In this document: in pieces, positions 32,683-43,590 of the stretch
Layout of the letters: each line of letters opens with the position of its first letter
How positions within the stretch are numbered: the first letter of the stretch is position 1
Assembly (NCBI GenBank): GCA_963575745.1
Contig: CAUYUJ010010502.1
Coordinates: 407,505-471,504 of the forward strand
Reading direction: 5' to 3'
Source: Prorocentrum cordatum
Lineage: Eukaryota > Sar > Dinophyceae > Prorocentrales > Prorocentraceae
DNA: 64,000 nt
Position numbers and translations under genes: made by a program
The notes under the pieces: model-generated
Database searches by the model: none
Told to the model about the DNA's origin: nothing
Seen by the model: the letters and a program-made list of their open reading frames with translations, nothing else

Positions 32683-33039
32683 GGTTGCGAGCCCAGTGAA
32701 GAGGCTGGCCCGCGCCAGGTGGAAAATGGCGGAGCTCTGGATGATATGGTTTCTCGAGCGCAGCAGGGTCTATCCTTCTTCGTTGCAAGTTGCACGTGTA
32801 TTTCGTGCAGCCCGTGAGGCGAGGGAAGAGGGGACGGATGATAAGAAGGGACAAGGAGGAGGGAGGAGGATGGAACACGAGAGAGAGAGAGAGAGAGAAT
32901 AGAAGGAGAGGGGCTGGGAGCAGAAAACACATGGCAGAACCAGACGGGCAGATTGCAGATCGGGCGGTTAGACCCTGATGGGCGGGTCGGGAAGGCGGGC
33001 CCAAGCTGCCAGGTCGAGCAGGCCGGTTGCTAAAGCGCG

Positions 33040-33585
33040 CGTCCTGCATGAATCGCGTGGAAGTCTCGAGCGACAGCGCCTGAGTGTCGAAGGCGCTGCG
33101 TCTGAAGAAATAAAGAGCAAGTCCCACGCGAGAGTGCGATTCCTGCTAAAATTGTGATGAAGTCCCGCCCGGGGGCGCGATGTGGGAATCCGTTGAGGAA
33201 ATATCAGGCAGGAGTCGCTGTTGTTGTAAAACAAAAGCCAACAACACAGTTCGGTGGCCCCAAACTGTCCCGTGTAAAAAATCAGGTGCGGGCTGAGCAC
33301 TGTAATTGAAAAGCGCAATCGTTACCCGAGGGGGGATAATCCAACAACAACAACAATAATAAATTTAAGACTGTTCGCCCTTATATGCTCGAGTGTCCAA
33401 TAACGCGTATTTCCCAAACCCTCGATACCCGCCCTCTTCGTCTTCGATCGAACCCCTTTTGGGGGGTATACCTTTCTTACCTGCAGACCGGGCCCCGGCA
33501 AGCGGCGGAGCGGCCGCGGACCGTCGGCCTGGCCAGCGGCAGCGCTGATCGGCGGGCCGGCCGTGGACCGTCGACCCGACCACGA

Positions 33586-33617
<32 letters not shown>

Positions 33618-34365
33618 ACGTCGAAGACGACGGCGACGACGACGACGGCGACGACGAGCGAAAGCGAGAGCGAGAAAGAACGACAGCAGGGCCACGAAGG
33701 GCACGAAGTAGGCCACGAAGGGCGACAGCGGGGACACAAAGGGAATGCGTATGGGGCCACGAAGAGCGCGAACGAGCGGGGGCCACGAAGTGTAGATAAT
33801 GCGGGGCCACACACGGCAACTATGGAGCCACTGAGGGTAGCAACTGGGCCACGTAGGACAATGAGGGGGCACAAATGGCGACAGCAGGGCCGCGAAGGGC
33901 ATGCACATGGGGCCACAACGGGCGCGATTTCTGGGTGCCTTGGTGTCGGGAGCGCGGCGCTTGGGCAAATTGCAGGAAATTCCAACGCAAGGCCATTCTT
34001 CAGTAAGTTGCAAGCAAGTCTCCAGCGAGAGCGCGACCCCAGAGCGCCGGGAGAGCGATTCTTGAATACATTGTAAGGAAGTTCCAAGCGAGAGCGCTAT
34101 TCCTTAATAAAATGCGAGGAAGTCTCGGGCGGGAGCGGGGGCCTGGCTAAATTGGAGGGAAGTCTCAGGCGGGAGCCGTTGTTGTTGTAACCCGGGGGCC
34201 AGGGGGCCAGCTTGAGCAGGAAGACTTTCCCTGTCAAAAAACAGGATGCGAGCGTCGAGGGGCACACTTTGATTGAGAAAAAACAGTATGCACCGGTGGG
34301 GGGGATCAAGAATAATCATTCTTCAGAAATGAGAATTCAACAACAATAACAACATCAAACCAAAA
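33040..34365 (+). repeat. Two copies of a composite repeat with GTTGTTGTTG / CAACAACAAC arms
   Basis: Copy 1 is about 33040-33365 and copy 2 about 33960-34365. Each has several 45-50-bp units containing GGAAGTCTCGAGCGAGAGCG, then GTTGTTGTTGTAA, a middle block (CCTGTCAAAAAACAGG, or GTGTAAAAAATCAGG in copy 1), GGGGGGGAT, and finally CAACAACAACAATAA. The GTTGTT and CAACAA runs are inverted to each other. Confidence 0.7.
33579..33662. repeat. (GAC)n array
   Basis: GAC triplets with GGC and GTC variants. Confidence 0.95.
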
Positions 34366-34808
34366 CAAATGCCTCTAGGCATTGAGCGCGGTTCAGAACG
34401 TTGCCGTACCAGTCCTCCGCCCCCAACCCAAGCCATACAATAGGATCAGCAGGGAAAACAAGCGACGCCAAGGATGGTGGAAGGCGAGGTGCTGGTGCAG
34501 GCAAGAGTAGCGAACGTACTGAAGGAACGCATCTGTGGCGGGGGCAGGGGAGGAGCTAAAGAAGGAGGAGGAGGAGGACCAGTGTAAACCCAAGATTCAT
34601 CAACGATGTTTGAATAAACCTTGCCTCCATGCTCCCTCTTCACAGGCCTCTACAACGGCTCATTTCCATTTGGGGAACTGCCTCGTTGGAAGACCACCCT
34701 CTGAAGACCCTGACGCATGCCAAAACCTTGCAAATGTCTGAAACCTCCTGAACCTGAACCTTGCTGACCCTTGCTGACCCTGAACCTCCTGAAGACCCTG
34801 ACGTGAAA

Positions 34809-35215
34809 CCCTTGCAAATGTCTGAAACGAATGTGCGGGGCGCCAAGGCGAAAACGGTCCGCCCTCAATGCGTGAAGCTCTTGCAAATGTTTAAGACGAA
34901 TGTGCGGGGCGCTAAAGCGGAAACCACGTTTTGAAAACGATGCGCCCTAAATCCATGAAACTCTTGCATTTGTTTTAAACGAATTTGCGCCGCGCTGAAG
35001 CGAAAACCACATTTTGAAAACGACCCTTCCTCAATCCATGAAACTCTTGCAAATGTTTCAAACGAATGTGCGCCACGGTAGGGCGAGAGCAACATGTTGA
35101 AAACGATCCGCCCCCAATCCGTGAAGCTCTTGGAAAATTCTAAAAGGACTGTGCGCCGCGCTACGGCGAGAGCCACATCTTGAAAACCACCCGCTCTCCA
35201 TCGGCGAAACTCTTG
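34809..35215. repeat. 82-84-bp tandem repeat, five units
   Basis: CTCTTG anchors at 34878, 34960, 35044, 35128 and 35210, and a divergent CCCTTG at 34809. Each unit carries AAATGTTT, GAATGTGCG, GCGAAAACCAC and TTGAAAACGA words. Confidence 0.85.
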
Positions 35216-35309
35216 TCACCCTTTCAGCTTCAGAGTCAGAAGTGGTGAGAAAGTCTCAGGCGAATCGCCCGACCCGGGGTGCGACAGGGAGAAATTATTT
35301 ATAAGGACA

Positions 35310-35711
35310 AGGAATGGAGAAGGAGGAGGAGGAGAAGGACGAGGAGGAGCGGGAGGAGGAGGAGGAGGGGGAGGAAGAGGAGGAGGAGGAGGAAGGGGAG
35401 AAGGAGGAGGAGGAGGACGGATGAATGAGTAGGAGGCAGCAGGGGCAGGGGCAGGAGGAGGAAGCTGGGCGACAGCAGCGCGGGCACGCGGCGGCGGACG
35501 CGGACGAGAACGACGCTGGCGGACACTCAGCGCGCACCCGCCGCCCGCCTGTGGGGGGTCGGCTCGCGCGAGCGCGCTGGCGGCGCCGGCGAGGGTGCGG
35601 CCTGGCGTCCCCGGCCCCGGGTCCCCCACAGCGGCCCTGGGAGGAGGAGGAGGAGGAGGAGGAGGAGGAGGAGGGGGAGGAGGAGGAGGAGGAGGAGGAG
35701 GAGGAGGAGGG

Positions 35712-35712
<1 letters not shown>
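35310..35712. repeat. (GGA)n arrays
   Basis: GGA runs at about 35310-35430 and 35641-35711 separated by GC-rich sequence. Confidence 0.95.
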
Positions 35713-35806
<94 letters not shown>

Positions 35807-35838
35807 GACGACGACGAGACGACGACGACGACGACGAC

Positions 35839-35875
<37 letters not shown>

Positions 35876-35926
35876 CTGATGCTGATGCTGATGATGATGC
35901 TGATGCTGATGATGATGACGATGATT

Positions 35927-35998
<72 letters not shown>

Positions 35999-36015
35999 TG
36001 ATGATGATGACGAGG
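35713..36015. repeat. (GAT)n array
   Basis: About 100 GAT triplets with GAC (about 35806-35838) and GCT variants. Frames give poly-Asp, Met, His or Ile only. Confidence 0.95.
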
Positions 36016-36269
36016 AGCAGGAGGCGGAGGAGGAGGTGGAGGAGGAGGCCACGCCGGGCTCGATGCTGGAGCTCCATGGCGGGTTTGGTTCCCCTCCATG
36101 CTGTCCTCCAGTGCTCCTCCCTTCCGCCATCCCCTCCTCCCCTCCCTCAAGCCGCCATCATCTGCAAGCATGTCCCGCCCGCCACAAACGCGCCCCTCAA
36201 CTCCTAGTTCCTGCGAACCTCTGCCCCTCCCTCCCTCCCCCCGTTTGCTGCCCTTACATATCTTGTTTG

Positions 36270-36450
36270 TGTTCCTCTCTCTCTCTTTCTTTCTCTCTCC
36301 CACTATCTCCCTCTCTCTAGATCTCTATTTACCCTCTCTCTGTCCCTCTCCCTCCATCCCTCCCTCCATCAAGCCCTTCCTTCCTCCCCTCCGCGCTGTC
36401 TCTCTCTCTCTCTCTCTCTCTCGCTCTCTCTCTCTCCCTCTCTCTCTCGC
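36270..36450. repeat. (CT)n-rich tract
   Basis: CT dinucleotides and CCCT units, pure at about 36400-36440. Confidence 0.9.
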
Positions 36451-36489
36451 TTCACACTTCTCTCTGCCACCCACTACTCCCCAAACAAA

Positions 36490-37050
36490 TCCCACCAGCA
36501 CTCTGGGCGTAGGCGGTCTAGAGAGTTTTCTCTTCGAACCCCCTTCTTCCCTTTCGGGGAAGGGTTGATAACTGTTACCTATGAATATACACCCCCTCCC
36601 CAAGGCGACTGGCGGCCAACCAGGAACCATGCTCCCCCCACCCTCACCATCCCTGATCAAAAACAACACATAACGCACTCTGCGTCCAACCAACCCGATG
36701 CAGGCCCCCCCCTACCAGCCCTGTCAAAAACAACGAAAACAATTCAAAATAACTGTTGGGGCAAAGTCTGGAGTCAAGTTCGTGAGGCCCGCGAGCACTG
36801 TGTCTTGTTGTTTGACAGGGGCGGTGGGGGTGTCAGCATATTGCCTGCTGCGCGCAGGGCTACCATCCCGGACAAAACACAATACAACATGCACCTCGCG
36901 GCTAAATCTGGACCATGCGCGGCCACCACGCGATCATTGTCAAGTGGTTTTTGACAGGGACGGCGGGGGTGGTGAAAAAGGCCGGCTGTGCGCAGGCCCA
37001 CCAGACACAATGATGGGCATTGGCTTGCGATAAGAATGGTGGGGGCCGGC
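36490..37050 (+). repeat. Dispersed repeat family G, copy 1
   Basis: Starts with CCCCCTTCTTCCCTTTCGGG, GAAGGGTTG and ACACCCCCTCCCCAAGGCG. Degenerate 131-136-bp units follow, containing GACGGCGGGG, GCATxTTGCC, CCACCATC and CAAAAACAACACA words. It matches 43935-44430. Confidence 0.65.
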
Positions 37051-37275
37051 ATGTTTCCCGATGTGTGCGCACCTGACACACTCTGCTCGTGCCCCGAACG
37101 TGGCGAACCTGGCGCGGCTGGAGTATGCGGCACACCTACCTGGCGCACGCGGAGGCACGTGGCGCATCTTGCGCACCAGGCGTGTCGGGCACGCTCGGGC
37201 TCCAGGGGTGGCTGGCGCGCGTGGCGCGCCTGGCACGCGTGGCGCACCTCGCCCCAGCGTCGCGCACATGAGCTC

Positions 37276-37382
37276 GAAGTTGGCTCGAAACGAGGGGGGC
37301 GAATCCAAGGGCGGCGACGAGGGCCTCGCAGGAGGCCCATCAAGGGAGAAACCGAGGGAAGGGCAGCGGTACGGGTGCCTTT
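37276..37382 (-). repeat. Dispersed repeat family A, copy 4
   Basis: Plus strand reads CGAATCCAAGGGCGGCGACG, AGGGCCTCGCAGGAGGCCC, then GGGCAGCGGTACGGGTGCC. Confidence 0.75.
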
Positions 37383-37459
37383 CCCTCCTCTGAGACCTGG
37401 ACACCTTCTGGAGGTGAAGAGCATGCCTCGGGAGGGCGTTGGGCAGGCCGCGCGCAGGA

Positions 37460-37590
37460 GGAGGAAGAGGAGGAGGAGGAGGAGGAGGGGGAGGGGAGGA
37501 GGAGCAGGAGGAGGAGGGAGGAGGAGGAGGAGGAGGAGGAGGAGGAGGAGGAGGAGGAGGAGGAGGAGGAGGAGGAGGAGGAGGAGGACG
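37460..37590. repeat. (GGA)n array
   Basis: GGA triplets, pure from about 37523. Confidence 0.95.
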
Positions 37591-37853
37591 GATGAGTGAG
37601 TAGGAGGAAGGAGGGTCACATTCATGCTCGCAGCTGTGTCATCTCTGCATGGGCCCTCAGCATTTTTTTGTACACCGGGCGCTTGCGCCCAATTCTGGGC
37701 CTCAGGGCCCTCACGGATCGATCCGGTTCAAAAAATGATGCCGAAGGATGGGGTCTAAGGCTCCAGGCGCGAGTACTAGAATGTTGAAACGTATTCGCTG
37801 CGTCGGATCTCTGGGAACGGCGTAGAGCATAAACTCTCGACGGCCCGCATGGA

Positions 37854-37952
37854 CTTCTTTGATCTGCGCGCCCCCCCCCCCAGACTGGCGCCAGGGGCGG
37901 CGCCAAGGGCGGCGCCGAAGGCCCCAGCGCAGATCCAAAGAATCCGCGCGGA
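37854..37952. repeat. Foldback with TTCTTTGATCTGCGC arms
   Basis: CTTCTTTGATCTGCGC (about 37854-37869) pairs with GCGCAGATCCAAAGAA (about 37927-37942). The right arm continues TCCGCGCGG as at 23583-23597. Confidence 0.65.
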
Positions 37953-38049
37953 CCGTCCAGAAAATATGCTGGGGCAGTTGTTGTTTCTGCCTCCAGAGTC
38001 GGGGTGCCCTCAGGTCCCACTGCAGCTCGTCACCCACGGTCCCGAGGAT

Positions 38050-38690
38050 GAGCGTTGCGAGGCTCAGGCCCCTGCTTGCCAGACTTCCCGGGGCCTCCCG
38101 CGCGGTCCCGCGTGATGTCGTCGGAGCCAGGCGGGCCCCAGAACGGGCCAAGAGGGCCCCAAGAGGCCCCCAAGACGGTCCAAGAGGCGCTCCGAGTCGC
38201 CCGAGATCGTTCCAGGACGCCCAAGACGGCCCCCAGACGGTCCACAACGCCCTTACGACTCCACAATAGGGCTCCAAAAGGTCCTCCACGAGGGCAAGAG
38301 GGCTCCAATAGGTCCTCCACGAGGGCCCCGAGAAGCCAAAATCGTTGATTTATCTTTGGCGCTGAAGGATTCCAGCGTGCTCGCCTTCTCGGGCTTCCGA
38401 CGCTCCAAGAGGCCTCGATATCACCCAGAGAAGGCCCAGGAGGCCCCCAAGAGGCCTGCAAGACTGCCCCACGAGGGCCCCAAGACGGCCCGCGGGACCA
38501 CCAAGGCGGTCTCAACACGGCCGCATAGACCTCTAAGACAGCCGTTAAGCGCCCAAAGAGGAACCCACGACTGCTAAGATGTGGCCCCAAGACGGCCTCC
38601 GAAAGCCAATAGGTCCCTTCTACGCCCCAGAGGCCCCCAAGAGGCCCCCAAGAGGCCCCCAAGAGGCCCCTCAGAGGTCGTCCTACTTCT
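38050..38690. repeat. CCAAGAGGCCCC-type degenerate repeat tract
   Basis: About 35 imperfect units, the largest tract of this motif in the window. It runs into a (CTC)n array at about 38692-38750. Confidence 0.75.
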
Positions 38691-38947
38691 CCTCCTCATC
38701 CTCCTCCTCCTCCTCCTCCTCCTCCTCCTCCTCCTCCTCCTCCTTTCTCTTCCTCTCCCAAGTGTTCGCCCCAAGGGGTCCACAGCGGCTGGGTGGGACA
38801 CATAGTCACATGGCGTTGCCAGACTGCGGCCCAACGCCTCGACGCATGGACGCTTCCACGAGGCCGGGGGGCCGCGGAGCCGCGTCGCTCTCCCTGTCCC
38901 TCTCTCTCTCTCGCTCTCGGTCCTCCCCCTTTCTTGGGGGAGCCAAA

Positions 38948-39160
38948 GGGCACCGACACCGCGAATATCCCCGGACCTCTCCCGGGGTGCGCTCTGAGAA
39001 GAACTTCTGGGCGAAGATCCAGCCGTGGCCACGGGAGCCCCTCCCGGGAGGCTCCACAAGAGGCGAGGGCGAGGGAGCCGCACGTCGCGGCGGCGGCGGG
39101 GGCCTCCCCGGAGGCCCAAGGAAGGCGAGAGCGAGAGCGATGCCGCGACCCTGCCCTCCT
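38948..39160 (-). repeat. Dispersed repeat family A, copy 5
   Basis: Plus strand reads GGCACCGACACCGCG, CCCCGGACCTCTCC, GGGGTGCGCTCTGAGAAG, then GAAGATCCAGCCGTGGCCAC, closely matching the copy at 25035. Confidence 0.7.
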
Positions 39161-39417
39161 GGGAGGGGTCGCGGTATCGGCACCCGCTCCTCCCCCTCTG
39201 GCTTCGGCGCATCGGTATCTCTCTCTCTCCCTCCCTCTCTCTGTCGCGCTCTCCCTGCCGTGGCCGCGCGCGCCGACGGGAGAGCCCCGCGGACCTCGTG
39301 GCTCCAGTGCCGGGGGGCGAAGGCCAGCACCTGCCCGCCGCCGCTCGAGCCCCGGCTGCCGGGAAGGGCGTCGCGGCTCGACCACGCGTCCAGAGTCGTG
39401 CTCAACCACGCCGTGGT

Positions 39418-39600
39418 GCAGGAGGAGGAGGAAGAGGAGGAGGAGGAGGAGGAGGAGGAGGAGGAGGAGGAGGAGGAGAAGGAGAAAAAAGGAGGAGGAG
39501 GAGGAGGAGGAGGAGGAGGAGTAGACGAGGGGGAGAAGGAGGAGGGGGAGGTTGAGGAGGAGGAGGAGGAGGGCGAGAAGGAGGAGGAGGAGGAGGACAC
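39418..39600. repeat. (GGA)n array
   Basis: GGA triplets with GGAGAA and GAGGGGGAG interruptions. Confidence 0.95.
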
Positions 39601-40069
39601 GTTTGCTCCCATCGTCGCTGCTGCTAGCATCACGTGAAGATTGGTCTGAGTTCAGTTTCTGGCAGGATAGTTGCACACACAGTTCATCACAGGCGGGAGA
39701 AAACGGTTCGCAGCGGCGCTTTCCCACCTCCGCAGCTCCATGCCTCATAGGCCCTCAAGCGGGCCCCTGCTAGCAGCATGCATTGTGCACTGCACACTGT
39801 GTACGTACACACGCGCTGCGTCCGGGTCAAAAACCATCGTGATGCATGACGTCCTGCGCCTCGTTGAACTTCTCCCTACTCCACTTGCATGGACCTTGGC
39901 CCCACTCTTCAGGTGGGAGCATACCAATAAAATGGGCCAGAGGCGGCTGGGGAAGAGGTCGGGAAGGTGGAAACACCGACGGGACAACCATCGGGACAAC
40001 CGTTTCCATCCATTGAACAATCTCGATTGGTCTACCTGTAGATCGATCCCCATCTATATATATAATATA
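39601..40069. other. Unique interval without a recognised gene
   Basis: Mixed-composition sequence. No motif-bearing frame is seen. Confidence 0.5.
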
Positions 40070-40552
40070 ATGATACCGGAGAAAAGCCCCAAACACATTT
40101 TTGTTAGGGCTATAGGGCTATAGGCCTATAGGGCTATAGGGCTATTGGGCTATAGGGCTATACGGCTATCGGGCTATCGGGCTATAGGGCCATAGGACTG
40201 TGATCTATAGGGCCATAGGGCTATAGGGCTATGGGGCTATAGAACTATATGGGCTATGGGGTTATAGGGCTATAGGGATATAAGGCTATTAGGGCTATAG
40301 GGATATAAGGCTATAGGGCTACAGGGCTATAGGGCTATACGGCTATAGGGCTGTAGGGCTATAGGGCTACTGGGCTATTGGGCACCCCCGGGCACCCGGG
40401 CACCCCAGCACCCGGGCCCGGCCACCGAAATCGGCCACCCGGGCACCCCTGGGCACCCGGGCACCCGGCCCCGGCCACCGAAATCGGCCGCCGACCTCAC
40501 CTCAGCTTTATATCCGCTAGGACCCCTACAGAAGCAAGCTCTGATTGGGGAA
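40070..40552 (+). repeat. Composite (GGGCTATA)n satellite element, copy 2
   Basis: Left block GATACCGGAGAAAAGCCCC (about 40072-40090), about 34 GGGCTATA units to about 40380, a GGGCACCCGGGCACC block with two CACCGAAATCGGCC motifs, then AGGACCCCTACAGAAGCAAG and CTCTGATTGGGGAA ending at 40552. It has the same order and orientation as 25945-26801. Confidence 0.9.
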
Positions 40553-41500
40553 TCTATACATACATACATGCAGATAAATGTATAGACCTACACAGCATGT
40601 TACAACTGTGAAACAATCGATCTAACTATAAAGCTGTTCACTGGTAACACTACTGATACGACCATCTCGCGATCAACAGAAAGTTATCAGAGTCGACCTA
40701 TCGTCCTCACGACCGATCTATCTCACGATCGAAACATGTGGCGATAGATCTGTCTATCGGCATCGCTATCTGTCGATCGACCTCACAATCAACCAATTGA
40801 TGCACCGTCGGGACAATCGTCAGAACAACCAACGGACAACCATCGGGAGAACCATCGGGACAGCCGTCGGGGCAACCATCGGACAACCAAGAGGGATCGC
40901 TCCGGCGGCGGGGCGCAGTCTGGAAGGAGGGTGGACTGTGATCAGTCACCCAGGCTGCACCCGCACGAGAAGAGAGCACGCAAAGCTGCGATGTCTGTGC
41001 GGCGAAGTACTCGTCACACTCCCTGCTGCCCCCCCTGTCCCTGCGGCAGGAGAAGGTGGAGCGGCACCTGACTGCTCAAACATTCCGTCCTTATATGGAA
41101 CGCCTGCGAGAGCCACTCCCCCCCTCGGACCAGGCAGTGGCAACAAACACATGCTGAGCGCAGGCCTCCGAATCCTGCCACGCACACGTAGTTCAGAGCC
41201 ATGCCATGCACTGCGTCTCTGCGTGCCGGCGCCCCTCCTCCCCGCTGCATGGAGATACCGATGCATCTAAACAGCCTCTGCTGTGAACACGGGACCATCG
41301 CGTACGTAGCCAGATCACACACACACACACAAATTCACCGCTGGCCGTGGATCAGATTTCGCCAGCATCGAAACCTGGCACGCCCAGGGTACTGCGTAAG
41401 CTCTGCCTGTTCTGCGGGTAGTCGCCGAGGTGGTGGAGGTGGATTGATACGCAAGGTGGTGGTAAAAACAAATTAGCCTGGCGAAGGACCCAACCATATG
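40553..41500. other. Interval without a recognised gene
   Basis: Contains a loosely repeated ATCGGGACAACC / ATCGATC-rich section (about 40640-40900). It is otherwise unique. Confidence 0.5.
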
Positions 41501-41507
41501 CAGTTGT

Positions 41508-42472
41508 GGGTATCGCATTCGGGGGAGCCCCGTATGGGGCTACGAAACGCTGCCCTGGGTGGGGGAACCGCATGCGGGCTGTGCCACTGGGACCTTCGGT
41601 GGAGGTCCCTATGGGGCCACGAAACGCTGCCCTGGGTGGGGGAACCGCATGCGGGCTGTGCCACTGGGACCCTCTTCGGTGGAGGTCCCTATGGGGCCAC
41701 GAAACGCTGCCCTGGGTGGGGGAACCGCATGCAGGCTTTGCCACTGGGGCCTTCGGTGGAACTCCCTATAGGGCCACGAAACGCTGCCCTGGTTGAGGAA
41801 CCGCATGCGGGCTGTGTCACTGGGGCCTTCGGTGGAGCTCCCTATGGGGCCACGAAACGCAGCCCTGGGTGAGGGAACCGCATGCGGGCTGTGCCACTGG
41901 GACCTTCGGTGGAGGTCCCTATGGGGCTACGAAACGCTGCGGTGGGGGAACCGCATGCGGGCTGTGCCACTGGGACCCTCTTCGGTGGAGGTCCCTATGG
42001 GGCCACGAAACGCTGCCCTGGGTGGGGGAGCCGCATGCGGGCTGTGCCACTGGGACCTTCGGTGGAGCTCCGTATGGGGGTACGAAACGCTGCCCTGGGC
42101 GGGGGAACCGCATGCGGGCTGTGCCACTGGGACCTTCGGTGGAGGTCCCTATGGGGCCACGAAACGCTGCCCTGGGTAGGGGAACCGCATGCGGGCTGTG
42201 CCACTGGGACCTTCGGTGACTCTCCCTATGGGGCCACGAAACGCTGCCCTGGGTGAGGGAACCGCTTGCGGGCTGTGCCACTGGGGCCTTCGGTGGAGCT
42301 CCCTATGGGGCCACGAAACGCTGCCCTGGGTGGGGGAGCCGCATGCGGGCTGTGCCACTGGGACCTTCGGTGGAGCTCCCTGGGGCCACGAAACGCTGCC
42401 CTGGGTGGGGGAACCGCATGCAGGCTGTGCCACTGGGACCTTCGGTGGAGCTCCCTCTGGGGCTGCGAAACG
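41508..42472 (+). repeat. 77-bp minisatellite, 13 units
   Basis: GAAACG anchors occur at 41544, 41621, 41701, 41778, 41854, 41931, 42007, 42084, 42161, 42238, 42315, 42390 and 42467. Spacing is 75-80 and most often 77. Units share GGAACCGCATGCGGGCTGTG, CCACTGGGACC, TTCGGTGGAG and CTATGGGGCCACGAAACGCT. Two units carry a CTC insertion before TTCGGTGG. Frames are open through it in all plus-strand phases. Confidence 0.95.
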
Positions 42473-42479
42473 TGTGAGG

Positions 42480-43330
42480 GGTGTGCCGAGAGCAGAGGCA
42501 AGGAGGGGGAGGAGGGAGGAGGGAGGGGGCAGCGGGAGGAGAAGGAGACGCGGGGCACCGTCTCTTCAAAACGAGGACCCAACACCACGGGATGGTTGGG
42601 AAAAAAGAACGGTCTCGACAACACCGAAAGGGCGGTGGAGGAGTGGTTGTGGTACTGGGCCCGCGGTGGCACGCATGCTGGTGCTGTATCTGACCTGGCA
42701 CATCCCTGCTCTGCTTCTTGCTTCCAACTGCACCAAATCAACTGCCCTCCCCGTTGCGAAGACCATCAGCACCCCGCCTGGTGCGCAGCTGTTCGCCGAC
42801 CGGCCTCTTTTGAGTACTCGCCAGCCTTGGGAAGTCTGACTGCGCCAGTGAAACAGAAAGTGGACGTTTGCCGTCTGTACTCGTGAGCCCAAGTGTGCGT
42901 GCGCGCGGGAATGCGCTCTCGACGTCGGCGACGTTCGCAGAGGCGCAAGCTGGGAACACGATGGTTCCGCTTTTCTGCTTCTTTTGGGGGGGGCCCTCTG
43001 GGACAGAAGATCTGGCCGAAAGCTGCTCGATCCCCCGAAGCGCCGACCGCAGCACGTCAATATGAGCTCAGGCGCCCGATGCCTCGGCCAGCGCCTAAGT
43101 CCATCCGCTCACGACGAAGCCAGGACGAGGATAAAATCGAGTGAGGAGGCAGCGATTTCGGGCAAATCGATAAAATGGTCCTCGGCGATTTGCCCGATAA
43201 AAATCGAGGTTAAAATCGCGGCCTCGGGGAGGTAAAATCTCTGAGCTCCGCCCCGGCCTGGCACACGGATCGGTCCACATCGACTCGTCACGCAAGACGA
43301 AGGCCAGGACGAGGACAACATCTGGTGAGC
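42480..43330. other. Interval without a recognised gene
   Basis: Unique sequence. AAAATCG-type words recur at about 43130-43240. No supported gene. Confidence 0.5.
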
Positions 43331-43332
43331 AT

Positions 43333-43466
43333 GTTTTCCACCACCACCACCATAAGTTGGAGGGAGGAGGAGGAGGAGGAGGAGGAGGAGGAGGAGGAGG
43401 AGGAGGAGGAGGAGGAGGAGGAGGACCCCCCCTCTCCAACTCATGGTGGTGGTGGTGGTGGAAAAC
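43333..43466. repeat. Foldback enclosing a (GGA)n array
   Basis: GTTTTCCACCACCACCACCA followed by TAAGTTGGAG (43333-43362) pairs with CTCCAACTCATGGTGG through GGAAAAC (43434-43466). Between the arms lies a pure GGA array (about 43368-43424). Confidence 0.85.
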
Positions 43467-43497
43467 ACGCCCATCAACATCGGGCGAGGCTGCCGCT

Positions 43498-43590
43498 GGG
43501 ATCTCCGAGAGACCCGGGCGGCTCTGGAGGAGGCCTCGGGGGCCGCGGCCTTCTCTCAGAGCCTTCCGGCACGCGCTGAGAGGTTGGCGG
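43498..43590 (+). repeat. Dispersed repeat family C, copy 2 (truncated)
   Basis: GGGATCTCCGAGAGACCCGG, GCGGCTCTGGAGGAGGCCTC and CAGAGCCTTCCGG blocks; it is lost in a GGA array at its 3' side. Confidence 0.65.

Noticed and set aside
32715-32740. Minus-strand CTCCGCCATTTTCCACC upstream of the gene at 32682, similar to a spliced leader
   Set aside because: It needs a three-base deletion and lacks the GGCTCAAG half; not enough to claim a relic.
35216-36130. Open frame with long His, Pro and Ser runs on the minus strand
   Set aside because: It is the translation of GAT and GGA arrays; no unique protein sequence is attached.
41506-42839. Repeat proteins read through the 77-bp array (GLCHWD-type units)
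   Set aside because: All frames are open because the unit lacks stops; there is no evidence of a start, end or selection for one frame.
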